Assembly (NCBI GenBank): GCA_902497025.1
Contig: CABVDJ010000036.1
Span: 1 to 20,283, forward strand
Length of the DNA: 20,283 nucleotides
Direction of reading: 5' to 3'
Source of the DNA: an uncultured Collinsella sp.
Lineage (GTDB): Bacteria > Actinomycetota > Coriobacteriia > Coriobacteriales > Coriobacteriaceae
A program made the translations under genes and the position numbers. Below are positions 14,054-20,283 of this stretch, one piece after another. Under the pieces are notes generated by a model. It searched no databases, was not told where the DNA came from, and saw nothing but the letters and a program-made list of their open reading frames with translations. How positions within the stretch are numbered: position 1 is the first letter of the stretch; the number at the start of each line of letters is the position of its first letter.

Positions 14054-14067
14054 TATTTGCGCGGGCG

Positions 14068-15354
14068 TTAGGGGCGGACCTGGCCGGTGCCTCGGAGCTT
14101 GTATTTGTAGGTGGTGAGGGCCTCGGCGGCAAAGGGGCCGCGGGCGTGGAGCTTTTGGGTCGAGATGCCAATCTCGGCGCCCAGGCCAAACTCGCCGCCG
14201 TCGGTAAAGCGCGTGCTGGCGTTGGCATACACGGCCGAGGCATCGACCTCGTCCAGGAAGCGCTCGCAAGCATCCGTGTCCTCTGCAACGATGGCCTCGG
14301 AGTGCATCGTGCCGTAGCGGTTGATGTGCGCGATGGCCTCGTCCTCGTTCGCCACGACCTTCACGCTCATCTCGAGCGCCAGATACTCGCGACCCCAGTC
14401 CTCCTCAGTCGCGGCAACGTAGTCATCGCCCTCGGCAAGCCCGGCGTCGGCGCATGCGGCGCACGTGGCCTCGTCGCCGTGAATGAGCACGCCGTGGTCA
14501 TGCAGCACGGCCACGACCGCGGGCAAAAACGCATCGGCCACGGCACGGTCGACCAGCAGCGACTCGGCGGCATTGCACACGCCTACACGCTGGGTCTTGG
14601 CATTAACGATAATGTTGAGCGCCTTATCAAAGTCGGCGGACTCATGCACGTAGATGTGACAGTTGCCCGTGCCCGTCTCGATCACCGGCACAAGCGACTC
14701 GCGCACGCAGCGCTGGATCAGGCCTGCACCGCCGCGCGGAATGAGTACGTCGACAATACCGCGGAGCTTCATGAGCTCGCCAGTGGCCTCGCGGTCGGTG
14801 GACTCGATCATCGACACGGCCTCGCGCGGGAAGCCCTTGGCCTCGAGCGCATCGGCCAGCAGCTCAGAAATCATGGCACACGAGTGATAGGCCAGCGAGC
14901 CGCCGCGCAGAATGCAGGCGTTGCCGGTACGGATGCAGATGCCTGCGGCGTCGGCCGTCACGTTGGGGCGCGCCTCGTAGACCATAGCGACCAGGCCCAG
15001 CGGCACACTCACACGGGTCAGGTCCACGCCACTTGCAAGCACGCGGTGGTCGAGCACGCGGCCCACGGGATCGGGCAGCTCGGCGAGCTTTTCCAGGCCG
15101 GCGGCCATGCCCTCGACGCGCTCAGGCGTCAGCAGCAGACGGTCGAGGAGTCCCGCCGAGGTACCCGCATCGCGCGCGGCGGACATATCGAGCTCGTTGG
15201 CGGCGACGATGGAGTCGACACCGTTGCGTAGTGCTGCGGCCATGGCGCGCACGGCCTCCTGGCGCTGTTCATCGCTCGCCGTGGCAAGCGAGACCGACGC
15301 TGCCTTGGCGGCAACGGCAAGATCGAGGACATACGTGGCTATATCGACCGACAT
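14068..15354 (-). CDS. proA: Gamma-glutamyl phosphate reductase
   Basis: The 428-residue product is an NADPH-dependent enzyme that reduces glutamyl-5-phosphate to glutamate-5-semialdehyde, the second step of proline synthesis. It is an aldehyde-dehydrogenase-fold protein. The conserved YEARPNVTADAAGICIRTGNA nucleotide-binding region lies near 148-168. The catalytic Cys is near residue 260 in RVGVCNAAESLLV, and the FTDGGEFGLGAEIGISTQKLHARGP C-terminal signature is complete. The ATG at 15354 has a GGAGAAAGG ribosome site. Its partner proB lies 1.8 kb away on the same strand, with a divergent peptidase gene between them, so the two are not co-transcribed from one simple operon. Length is normal for the family. 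Confidence 0.97.
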   Translation of the reverse strand: MSVDIATYVLDLAVAAKAASVSLATASDEQRQEAVRAMAAALRNGVDSIVAANELDMSAARDAGTSAGLLDRLLLTPERVEGMAAGLEKLAELPDPVGRVLDHRVLASGVDLTRVSVPLGLVAMVYEARPNVTADAAGICIRTGNACILRGGSLAYHSCAMISELLADALEAKGFPREAVSMIESTDREATGELMKLRGIVDVLIPRGGAGLIQRCVRESLVPVIETGTGNCHIYVHESADFDKALNIIVNAKTQRVGVCNAAESLLVDRAVADAFLPAVVAVLHDHGVLIHGDEATCAACADAGLAEGDDYVAATEEDWGREYLALEMSVKVVANEDEAIAHINRYGTMHSEAIVAEDTDACERFLDEVDASAVYANASTRFTDGGEFGLGAEIGISTQKLHARGPFAAEALTTYKYKLRGTGQVRP

Positions 15355-15397
15355 GGGCGGCCCTTTCTCCTAGAAGTTTGCAACCATGGTAGCCGAT

Positions 15398-15428
15398 TTG
15401 CGCATGGCCTCGCCCGCGGCGGTAGAAT
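15398..15428 (+). promoter_or_regulatory. Candidate promoter of the peptidase gene
   Basis: TTGCGC (15398-15403), a 19-base spacer and TAGAAT (15423-15428). The -10 is good and the spacer is long. It lies downstream of the first in-frame ATG (15386), which supports the start at 15467. Confidence 0.4.
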
Positions 15429-15466
15429 TGGTCAACCCGAAACACCGCAACGAACGGAAGACTCAC

Positions 15467-16885
15467 ATGGCCCTCATCACTTCGTACCACGTCCCCGGCC
15501 TTTACGTCGAGGACCACAGCATCGACGTCCCCCTTGACTGGCGCGGCCTGGAGCCGATGCTCCTGGCCGTCGGCAGCACCATGCGCCGCGGCGCTATGCC
15601 GGCGCCCATCGCCGGCGCGCCCGAGAGCATCAAGCTCTTCTACCGTGTGGTTTGCGCGCCCGACCGCATCAACGACGATCTGCCACTGCTCCTGTTTTTG
15701 CAGGGCGGCCCCGGCGGCGAGAGCCCGCGTCCGCTGTCTCCCACAAGCGACGGCTGGATCGAGGAGGCCGTCAAGCACTTCCGCGTGGTCCTTCCCGACC
15801 AGCGCGGCACCGGACGCAGTAGCTGCGTGGACGGACGCACGATCAAGGCACTGGGCGAGCGTGCCGAGGCAGCCGGCGCCGATGCGGACCGCTCGCAGGC
15901 GGACTTCCTCAAGCGCCACCTCGCCAGCTCCATCGTGCGCGATTTTGAGTACCTGCGCCTGGTGGGCTTTGGCGGCAGGCCCTGGGTCACGCTCGGGCAG
16001 AGCTACGGCGGCTTTTTGACGCTGAGCTACCTGTCGCTCTTCCCCGAGGGCGTGGCGGCAAGCTTTACCTGCGGCGGCATCCCCCACGTACCGGCGAGCG
16101 CAAGCGAGGTCTACGCGCACACCTTCCCGCGCATGGCTGCCAAGACGCAGCAGTATTACAACCGCTACCCCGCCGACGTCGAGCGCGTGGCGGCCCTGGC
16201 AGATGCCCTCGAGGAGCAAAAGCCCGTGCTACCCGACGGCTCGCCGATGACGGTCGAACGCCTGCAGCTCATGGGCAGCGACTTTGGCATGAAGCCGAGC
16301 TTTGAGCGCATGCATTGGATTATCGATCATGCTTTTGTTGACGGCGACGGCACGCTGGCCTGCGGCGCCTCGGTATCCGACAGCTTTTTGATGCGCGCCT
16401 TCGAGCGCACCAACACGCGCACGAATCCGCTGTACTGGACGCTTCAGGAGTTCATCTACGCCGACGGCGACACCATGCCCATTCGCTGGGCCGCGGCAGA
16501 AGAGAAGGCCCATCGTGCCGAGTTCGACACGCTCACGCGACCGCTCATGTTTACCGGCGAGGCCATGTTCCCGTGGATGTTTGAGCAGATGCCCGAACTT
16601 AAGCCCTTCAAGCCGGCGATGGATCTGCTTATGGAAGACACAAGCTGGGACAAGATCTACGACCCGCAGCGCCTGGCGTGCAACGAGGTGCCCCTGCAGG
16701 CCGCGGTGTACTTCGATGACATGTACGTGGACTCGGGCATGCAGCTCGATACGCTCAGCCGCGTGGGCAACTCGCATGCCTGGGTGACCAACGAGTTCGA
16801 GCACGACGGCTTGCACGGCAGCGTGGTGTTCAAGCACCTCTTCGACGAAGCCCTCAACCGCGGAGACCTGCGCCAGATCTTCTAG
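15467..16885 (+). CDS. Alpha/beta hydrolase, prolyl aminopeptidase-like (S33)
   Basis: With the ATG at 15467 the product is 472 residues; an in-frame ATG at 15386 adds 27 unlikely residues and has no ribosome site. The alpha/beta-hydrolase core shows the oxyanion loop LLFLQGGPGGES near residue 80. The prolyl-iminopeptidase hallmark DQRGTGRSS follows near 112. The nucleophile elbow GQSYGG has Ser179. Asp and His candidates lie in YFDDMYVDSG and EFEHDGLHG near 415-450. A large insert (about 210-400) forms the cap. The enzyme probably removes N-terminal proline from peptides in the cytoplasm, as there is no signal peptide. Its place between proA and proB supports a role in proline supply. Alternative: another S33 aminopeptidase with wider specificity. 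Confidence 0.88.
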   Translation: MALITSYHVPGLYVEDHSIDVPLDWRGLEPMLLAVGSTMRRGAMPAPIAGAPESIKLFYRVVCAPDRINDDLPLLLFLQGGPGGESPRPLSPTSDGWIEEAVKHFRVVLPDQRGTGRSSCVDGRTIKALGERAEAAGADADRSQADFLKRHLASSIVRDFEYLRLVGFGGRPWVTLGQSYGGFLTLSYLSLFPEGVAASFTCGGIPHVPASASEVYAHTFPRMAAKTQQYYNRYPADVERVAALADALEEQKPVLPDGSPMTVERLQLMGSDFGMKPSFERMHWIIDHAFVDGDGTLACGASVSDSFLMRAFERTNTRTNPLYWTLQEFIYADGDTMPIRWAAAEEKAHRAEFDTLTRPLMFTGEAMFPWMFEQMPELKPFKPAMDLLMEDTSWDKIYDPQRLACNEVPLQAAVYFDDMYVDSGMQLDTLSRVGNSHAWVTNEFEHDGLHGSVVFKHLFDEALNRGDLRQIF

Positions 16886-16936
16886 CAAAGGAGTGTCCCC
16901 GTCTGCCGGCACAATAGGAACGTCCCCAAGTGCCGG
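16886..16936 (-). repeat. GGGAC-word composite repeat, copy 2
   Basis: Read on the minus strand, CCGGCA (complement of 16931-16936) precedes GGGGACGTTC (complement of 16918-16927). CCGGCA again (complement of 16905-16910) then precedes GGGGACACTC plus CTTTG (complement of 16886-16900). The constant words and 18-base spacing match 10261-10312; the locus-specific word differs. It starts directly after the peptidase stop codon. Confidence 0.7.
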
Positions 16937-16952
16937 ATGATGTCCTTCGCCA

Positions 16953-17104
16953 CGAAAGCGGCCCATCTACTACGTTTCACCCGCATGGCCCAACCAGATG
17001 CCATAAATAAAGAAAACCGCAGGCGTTCTACCTGCGGTTTTCTTTTTGCAATTCTTGGCATGGTCACCGATAGCCTATTAAACGTAGTAGATGGGCCGTT
17101 TTCG
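16953..17104. repeat. Near-palindromic TACTACG element, copy 2
   Basis: The 25-base arms (16953-16977 and 17080-17104) are inverted copies with one mismatch. TACTACG begins at 16968 and CGTAGTA ends at 17089, 122 bases end to end, as in copy 1. On the minus strand AAAACCGCAGGTAGA sits 41 bases from one terminal motif and its start is 67 bases from the other, exactly as in copy 1. The centre here is an intact terminator hairpin. Confidence 0.8.
17009..17045. terminator. Bidirectional terminator inside the TACTACG element
   Basis: AAAGAAAACCGCAGG (17009-17023) and CCTGCGGTTTTCTTT (17031-17045) form a perfect 15-bp stem with a 7-base loop. T-rich tails follow on both strands. It ends the convergent peptidase (+) and proB (-) transcripts. 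Confidence 0.88.
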
Positions 17105-17132
17105 TGGCGACCAGCTCGGACATAAGCGCGGC

Positions 17133-17162
17133 GGGGCAAAGTTACCCTGGTAATTTCGCCCC
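17133..17162. other. Imperfect hairpin downstream of proB
   Basis: GGGGCAAAGTTACC (17133-17146) pairs with GGTAATTTCGCCCC (17149-17162) with two non-Watson-Crick positions. No U-run follows on the minus strand. It may stabilise the proB mRNA 3' end. Confidence 0.35.
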
Positions 17163-17199
17163 ACGTGCATTGCAGATCGAAGGCGCCCGGCGTCGAGGC

Positions 17200-18327
17200 C
17201 TAAGCAAATACAATCAAGTTGTCTCGATGGATCGCCGGCTTCTCGGCTAGGTCTGCCAGTAGACGGTTGCTGGCAATCTGGTCCTGGCGGCGGCCGGCGG
17301 CAAGCTCCAGCACGTCCGAATCGGCCTCGGCGATACCACGGGCGACGACCATGCCGCTCGGGTCGCACACGTCGAGCACATCGCCCTCGGCAAACTGGCC
17401 ATCGACCTCGCGAATACCCACCGCGAGCAGCGACGAACCGCGGCTGACCAGCGCCTTCGCGGCGCCGTCATCGACCGTCACCGAGCCGTGCGCCTTGTCG
17501 CCCAGTGCAATCCACAGCTTGCGCGGCGCAATGTCCAGGCGCTCCGCCGGCGGATCGAACAGCGTACCCACGCTCTCGCCGCGGGCCAGACGCACGAGCG
17601 CATCGGGCTCCTCGCCCGAGCAAATCACGCTCTGAATGCCCGCCGTCATGAGAATGCGGCTCGCGCGGATCTTGGTGATCATGCCGCCCGTGCCCACCGA
17701 TGTGGAAGAATCGCCCGCCGAGGCGATGATCTTGGCGTCGATCTTATGCACGACCGGGACGAACTCGGCCGTGGGATCCTCGTGCGGATTGGCGGTGTAG
17801 AGGCCATCGATGTCCGAGAGCGTCACGCACAGATCGGCAGAAACCAGGCAGCTCACAAGCGCCGCCAGCGTGTCGTTGTCGCCAAACTTGATCTCATCGA
17901 CGGTGACGGTATCGTTCTCGTTGACGACCGGCACCACGCCGAGCTCCACCAGGCGAAGCAGGGCGTCGCGCGCGTGCAGGTAGGACGTGCGGCGCGCCGT
18001 GTCGTGACGCGTGAGCAGCACGAGCGAGGTGAGCAGGTCGCGCGCATGGAACTCCTCGTCGTAGGCCGACGAGATGATGCACTGACCGGCCGAGGCGCAG
18101 GCCTGCAGGCTCGGCAGGTCGCCGACCGGCTTACGGTCGAAGCCCAGCACGGGATAGCCGCAGGCAATGGCGCCCGAGCTCACCACGATCAGGCGCCAGC
18201 CAAGCTCGCGCAGCGCTGCGGCCTGGTCGGCAAGCCCGCCGATAAAGGCGCGGTTGACCTTGCCGTCGGCGCCCACCACCGTGGACGAGCCGATCTTTAC
18301 CACCATCGTTTTATAAGAAGTCGTCAT
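17200..18327 (-). CDS. proB: Glutamate 5-kinase
   Basis: The 375-residue product uses ATP to phosphorylate glutamate, the first and usually proline-inhibited step of proline synthesis. The amino-acid-kinase domain (about 1-260) has VVKIGSSTVV at the start, the VSSGAIACG loop, PVVNENDTVTVDEIKFGDND (active-site Asp/Asn cluster near 145) and SDIDGLYTANP. A GTGGMITKIRA motif completes the nucleotide site. A C-terminal PUA domain (about 280-365) is present, as in E. coli ProB. The ATG at 18327 has no clear ribosome site; a second ATG seven codons in would also keep the fold. It lies 79 bases after pncB on the same strand with no terminator between, so it is probably co-transcribed from the pncB side. 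Confidence 0.96.
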   Translation of the reverse strand: MTTSYKTMVVKIGSSTVVGADGKVNRAFIGGLADQAAALRELGWRLIVVSSGAIACGYPVLGFDRKPVGDLPSLQACASAGQCIISSAYDEEFHARDLLTSLVLLTRHDTARRTSYLHARDALLRLVELGVVPVVNENDTVTVDEIKFGDNDTLAALVSCLVSADLCVTLSDIDGLYTANPHEDPTAEFVPVVHKIDAKIIASAGDSSTSVGTGGMITKIRASRILMTAGIQSVICSGEEPDALVRLARGESVGTLFDPPAERLDIAPRKLWIALGDKAHGSVTVDDGAAKALVSRGSSLLAVGIREVDGQFAEGDVLDVCDPSGMVVARGIAEADSDVLELAAGRRQDQIASNRLLADLAEKPAIHRDNLIVFA

Positions 18328-18406
18328 ACGTCAAACCAATCAACTGTTCAGCGAACGGCCGAGCCGGCGGCCAGGGAAGCGTGACTCGCCCCTACCGCCC
18401 AAGGAA

Positions 18407-19912
18407 TTAGTGAGCCCAGGGAAAGGCAGAGGCCGCGGCCATGTTCTTGCGCACGAGCTCGTCGCGCACCTGAGCCAGGCCCTGCTCCATACCCACCACA
18501 TAGGTCTGCGGGTACAGGAAGCGCTTGAAAGCTGCGTCCAGATGGTCGAGCGCCCAAGCACAGCGCTCGCGCGCGTCCTGGATGCTCTCACGCGGAGCCA
18601 CCGCACTGCCATCGCGCACGATCGGCACCAGCAGCTCGCGATACTCAAGTTCGGACACGTCGGTCACCAGGGCGGCATCGTTCACGGCCACAAGGGTATT
18701 GCCGCGCGCGGCGCCCTCCCCTGCCAGATGGTCCTCGTCATAAATCATGTCGCAAACCGGGCCGCCAAAGCCGTCGTAATAGCGTCGTACGCGCTGCACG
18801 CCGGGGATCGTGCGCTTGTAGGGCTGCTCGGAAAGCTTCACCACCGGCGTCCACGGCTCCGCGTCGCTCGCACGACGGGCCGAAAGCTTGTACACGCCGC
18901 CCAGCGCAGGCTGATCGTAGCAGGTCGCGAGTTTGGTGCCCACGCCAAAGCTGTCGATGGGCGCGCCCTGGTCGAGCAGCGACTGAATCGTGTACTCATC
19001 CAAATCGTTAGAAACCGAGATCCCCACATAGGGCAGGCCCTCGGCATCAAAACGGCCGCGCACATACTTGGAGAGCTTGGCGAGGTCGCCGGAGTCGATG
19101 CGAATGGCCGACAGGCGCTCGCCCACCGCTTCCATCTCCTTGGCAACCGTAATGGCATGTTCACAGCCCTCGCGCACGTCATAGGTGTCGATGAGCAGCG
19201 TACAGTTCTTGGGGCTCGACTTGGCAAAGGCGCGGAAGGCCTCGAGCTCGGAATCGAAGCTCATCACCCAGCTGTGCGCATGCGTGCCAAAGACGGGAAT
19301 ACCGTAGCGGCGGCCGGCGAGCACATTGGACGTAGAGGAGCAGCCGGCAACGTAGCTCGCGCGCGCGACGGCCAAGCCGCCATCGGGACCCTGAGCGCGG
19401 CGCAGGCCAAACTCGGCAACGGGACGGCCGTCCGCCGCCAGCACCACGCGCGCCGTCTTGGTGGCGACAAGCGTCTGGAACCCAACGATGTTGAGCAGCG
19501 CCGTCTCAAGCAGCTGGCACTCCAGCGCGGGGCCGGTGACGCGAACCATGGGCTCGCGCGGAAAGACGAGCTCGCCCTCGGGCACGGCGTCGATGTTTAC
19601 ATGCGCACGAAAATCGCGCAGGTAGTCGAGGAATCCAGGCTTGAACATCGCGCCGCCGGCCGGGGCCTGGAGCGAGGCGAGGTAGTCGATGTCCTCGGGC
19701 GTAAAGCGCAGATTCTCGACCAGCTCGGGCAGTTCGGCGGTGCCGCACATGACGGCATAGGCGCTGCCAAAAGGATGGTCGCGGTAAAACGCGGTAAAAC
19801 AACCCTGCTCATTGGCCTTGCCGCTCTCCCACAGGCCCTGGGCCATAGTGAGCTCGTACAGATCGGTGAGCATTGCAATGTCGGTGGGATGCGAGATGTC
19901 GGTCAAAGCCAT
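18407..19912 (-). CDS. pncB: Nicotinate phosphoribosyltransferase
   Basis: The 501-residue cytoplasmic enzyme joins nicotinate and PRPP, with ATP hydrolysis, to give nicotinate mononucleotide in NAD salvage. Family signatures in order are MLTDLYELTMAQGLW near residue 14, an FGLRRAQGPDGG motif near 165, and FGTHAHSWVMSF with the probable phosphorylated His near 215. DTYDVREGCEHAI, SAIRIDSGDLAKLSKYVR, and the PRPP-binding IDSFGVGTKLATC follow. The length and pattern fit the long bacterial PncB type also seen in Gram-positives. The ATG at 19912 follows AAAGGT. It is probably the first or middle gene of a minus-strand unit, with the partial membrane-protein gene upstream (84-base gap) and proB downstream. 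Confidence 0.95.
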   Translation of the reverse strand: MALTDISHPTDIAMLTDLYELTMAQGLWESGKANEQGCFTAFYRDHPFGSAYAVMCGTAELPELVENLRFTPEDIDYLASLQAPAGGAMFKPGFLDYLRDFRAHVNIDAVPEGELVFPREPMVRVTGPALECQLLETALLNIVGFQTLVATKTARVVLAADGRPVAEFGLRRAQGPDGGLAVARASYVAGCSSTSNVLAGRRYGIPVFGTHAHSWVMSFDSELEAFRAFAKSSPKNCTLLIDTYDVREGCEHAITVAKEMEAVGERLSAIRIDSGDLAKLSKYVRGRFDAEGLPYVGISVSNDLDEYTIQSLLDQGAPIDSFGVGTKLATCYDQPALGGVYKLSARRASDAEPWTPVVKLSEQPYKRTIPGVQRVRRYYDGFGGPVCDMIYDEDHLAGEGAARGNTLVAVNDAALVTDVSELEYRELLVPIVRDGSAVAPRESIQDARERCAWALDHLDAAFKRFLYPQTYVVGMEQGLAQVRDELVRKNMAAASAFPWAH

Positions 19913-19996
19913 GGGGCGACCTTTCGGATGCGTTGTGCAGAGGTTGAGGGTTGGAAAAGGGCAGAGTGTTCGGGCATGGCACCCAGCGCGAATGGG

Positions 19997-20283
19997 CTAG
20001 AGCAGGCCCATGCTGGTCAGGATCGTGTAGCCCATAAAGATGACAAACGCGATGAGGGCAAGGACAATGATGATTTTTTGAGCCGGCGCCATGCCAGGGA
20101 TCTCGTTCTCGCCCGTAGGCTCCTTGGAGGTAACCATGCGCTGGGCAAAGGTCATCTCGTCACGGCTCGGCTTGGGCTCGACGGACTTGGGACGAACGGC
20201 CTTTTTAGGCTGAAGTTTGGGCGCGGCAGGTGCAGGCTTCGCGGCAGCGGGCTTGGGTGCGGGCGCCGGCGCGGATGCGGCGT
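19997..20283 (-). CDS. Pro/Ala-rich protein with C-terminal membrane anchor, partial
   Basis: The minus-strand frame is open from the right edge of the window to TAG at 19997-19999, about 94 visible residues; the start lies outside. The visible part begins with an Ala/Pro/Lys-rich stretch (repeats like AAPAPAPKPA). A conserved-looking acidic and basic segment follows (SRDEMTFAQRMVTSKEPTGENE). One transmembrane helix (about KIIIVLALIAFVIFMGYTIL) comes next, then 6-8 residues after it. That is the layout of a tail-anchored or single-pass protein with a long flexible cytoplasmic part. I do not recognise the family. It probably shares a transcript with pncB. Confidence 0.7.
   Translation of the reverse strand, partial: AASAPAPAPKPAAAKPAPAAPKLQPKKAVRPKSVEPKPSRDEMTFAQRMVTSKEPTGENEIPGMAPAQKIIIVLALIAFVIFMGYTILTSMGLL

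Noticed and set aside
14041..15231. 396-codon plus-strand frame opposite proA
   Set aside because: It is a shadow of proA; no motifs, His/Gly/Ala-rich composition, and it starts inside the terminator.
10261..17104. CRISPR array as an explanation of the repeats
   Set aside because: The repeats are not evenly spaced direct repeats with unique spacers; they are inverted or paired short words at only two sites, with no cas genes.

Overview
The window looks like chromosome from a high-GC Actinomycetota bacterium, most likely a Coriobacteriia gut commensal such as Collinsella. The evidence is GC-rich third codon positions, a CarD-family RNA-polymerase regulator, a Rho factor with a very long Lys/Arg/Ala-rich N-terminal extension, and a generally compact housekeeping gene set. 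The genus is inferred from overall resemblance, not from a marker gene.

Layout. (1) Positions 1-2550 are accessory DNA. An AT-richer, unrecognised gene is cut by the left edge, followed by a hairpin-rich gap and a tyrosine-recombinase gene that points at the 3' end of a tRNA-Lys gene, the usual arrangement of an integrative element in a tRNA. (2) Positions 2513-2905 hold a minus-strand tRNA operon, His(GTG)-Lys(CTT)-Lys(CTT), with a clear promoter and terminator. (3) Positions 3016-5229 hold a class I aminotransferase and a ROK-family sugar kinase, both plus strand. (4) Positions 5344-12472 are minus strand: an unknown membrane protein coupled to a VanZ-like protein, then rho, then argS. (5) Positions 12815-14008 hold carD and an HD-domain protein, each followed by a near-identical repeat-type terminator. 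(6) Positions 14068-19912 hold proA, a divergent prolyl-aminopeptidase-like hydrolase, proB and pncB. A Pro/Ala-rich membrane protein is cut by the right edge.

How genes work together. ProB and ProA catalyse the first two steps of proline synthesis from glutamate. They are separated here by a peptidase of the family that releases N-terminal proline, so the locus brings together proline synthesis and proline salvage. Rho, CarD, ArgS and the tRNAs are core transcription and translation functions. PncB feeds NAD salvage.

The most unusual content is intergenic. Two loci (10261-10493 and 16886-17104) carry the same pair of elements. One is a near-palindromic element of about 150 bp, with TACTACG/CGTAGTA ends exactly 122 bp apart and an identical 15-base centre. 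The other is a composite in which the constant words GGGGACGTTC and GGGACACTC are each preceded by the same locus-specific word. A related constant word, GGGGACAGGCACC, forms the loop of the two repeat terminators around the HD gene. These look like undescribed dispersed repeat families and are the best lead in the window.
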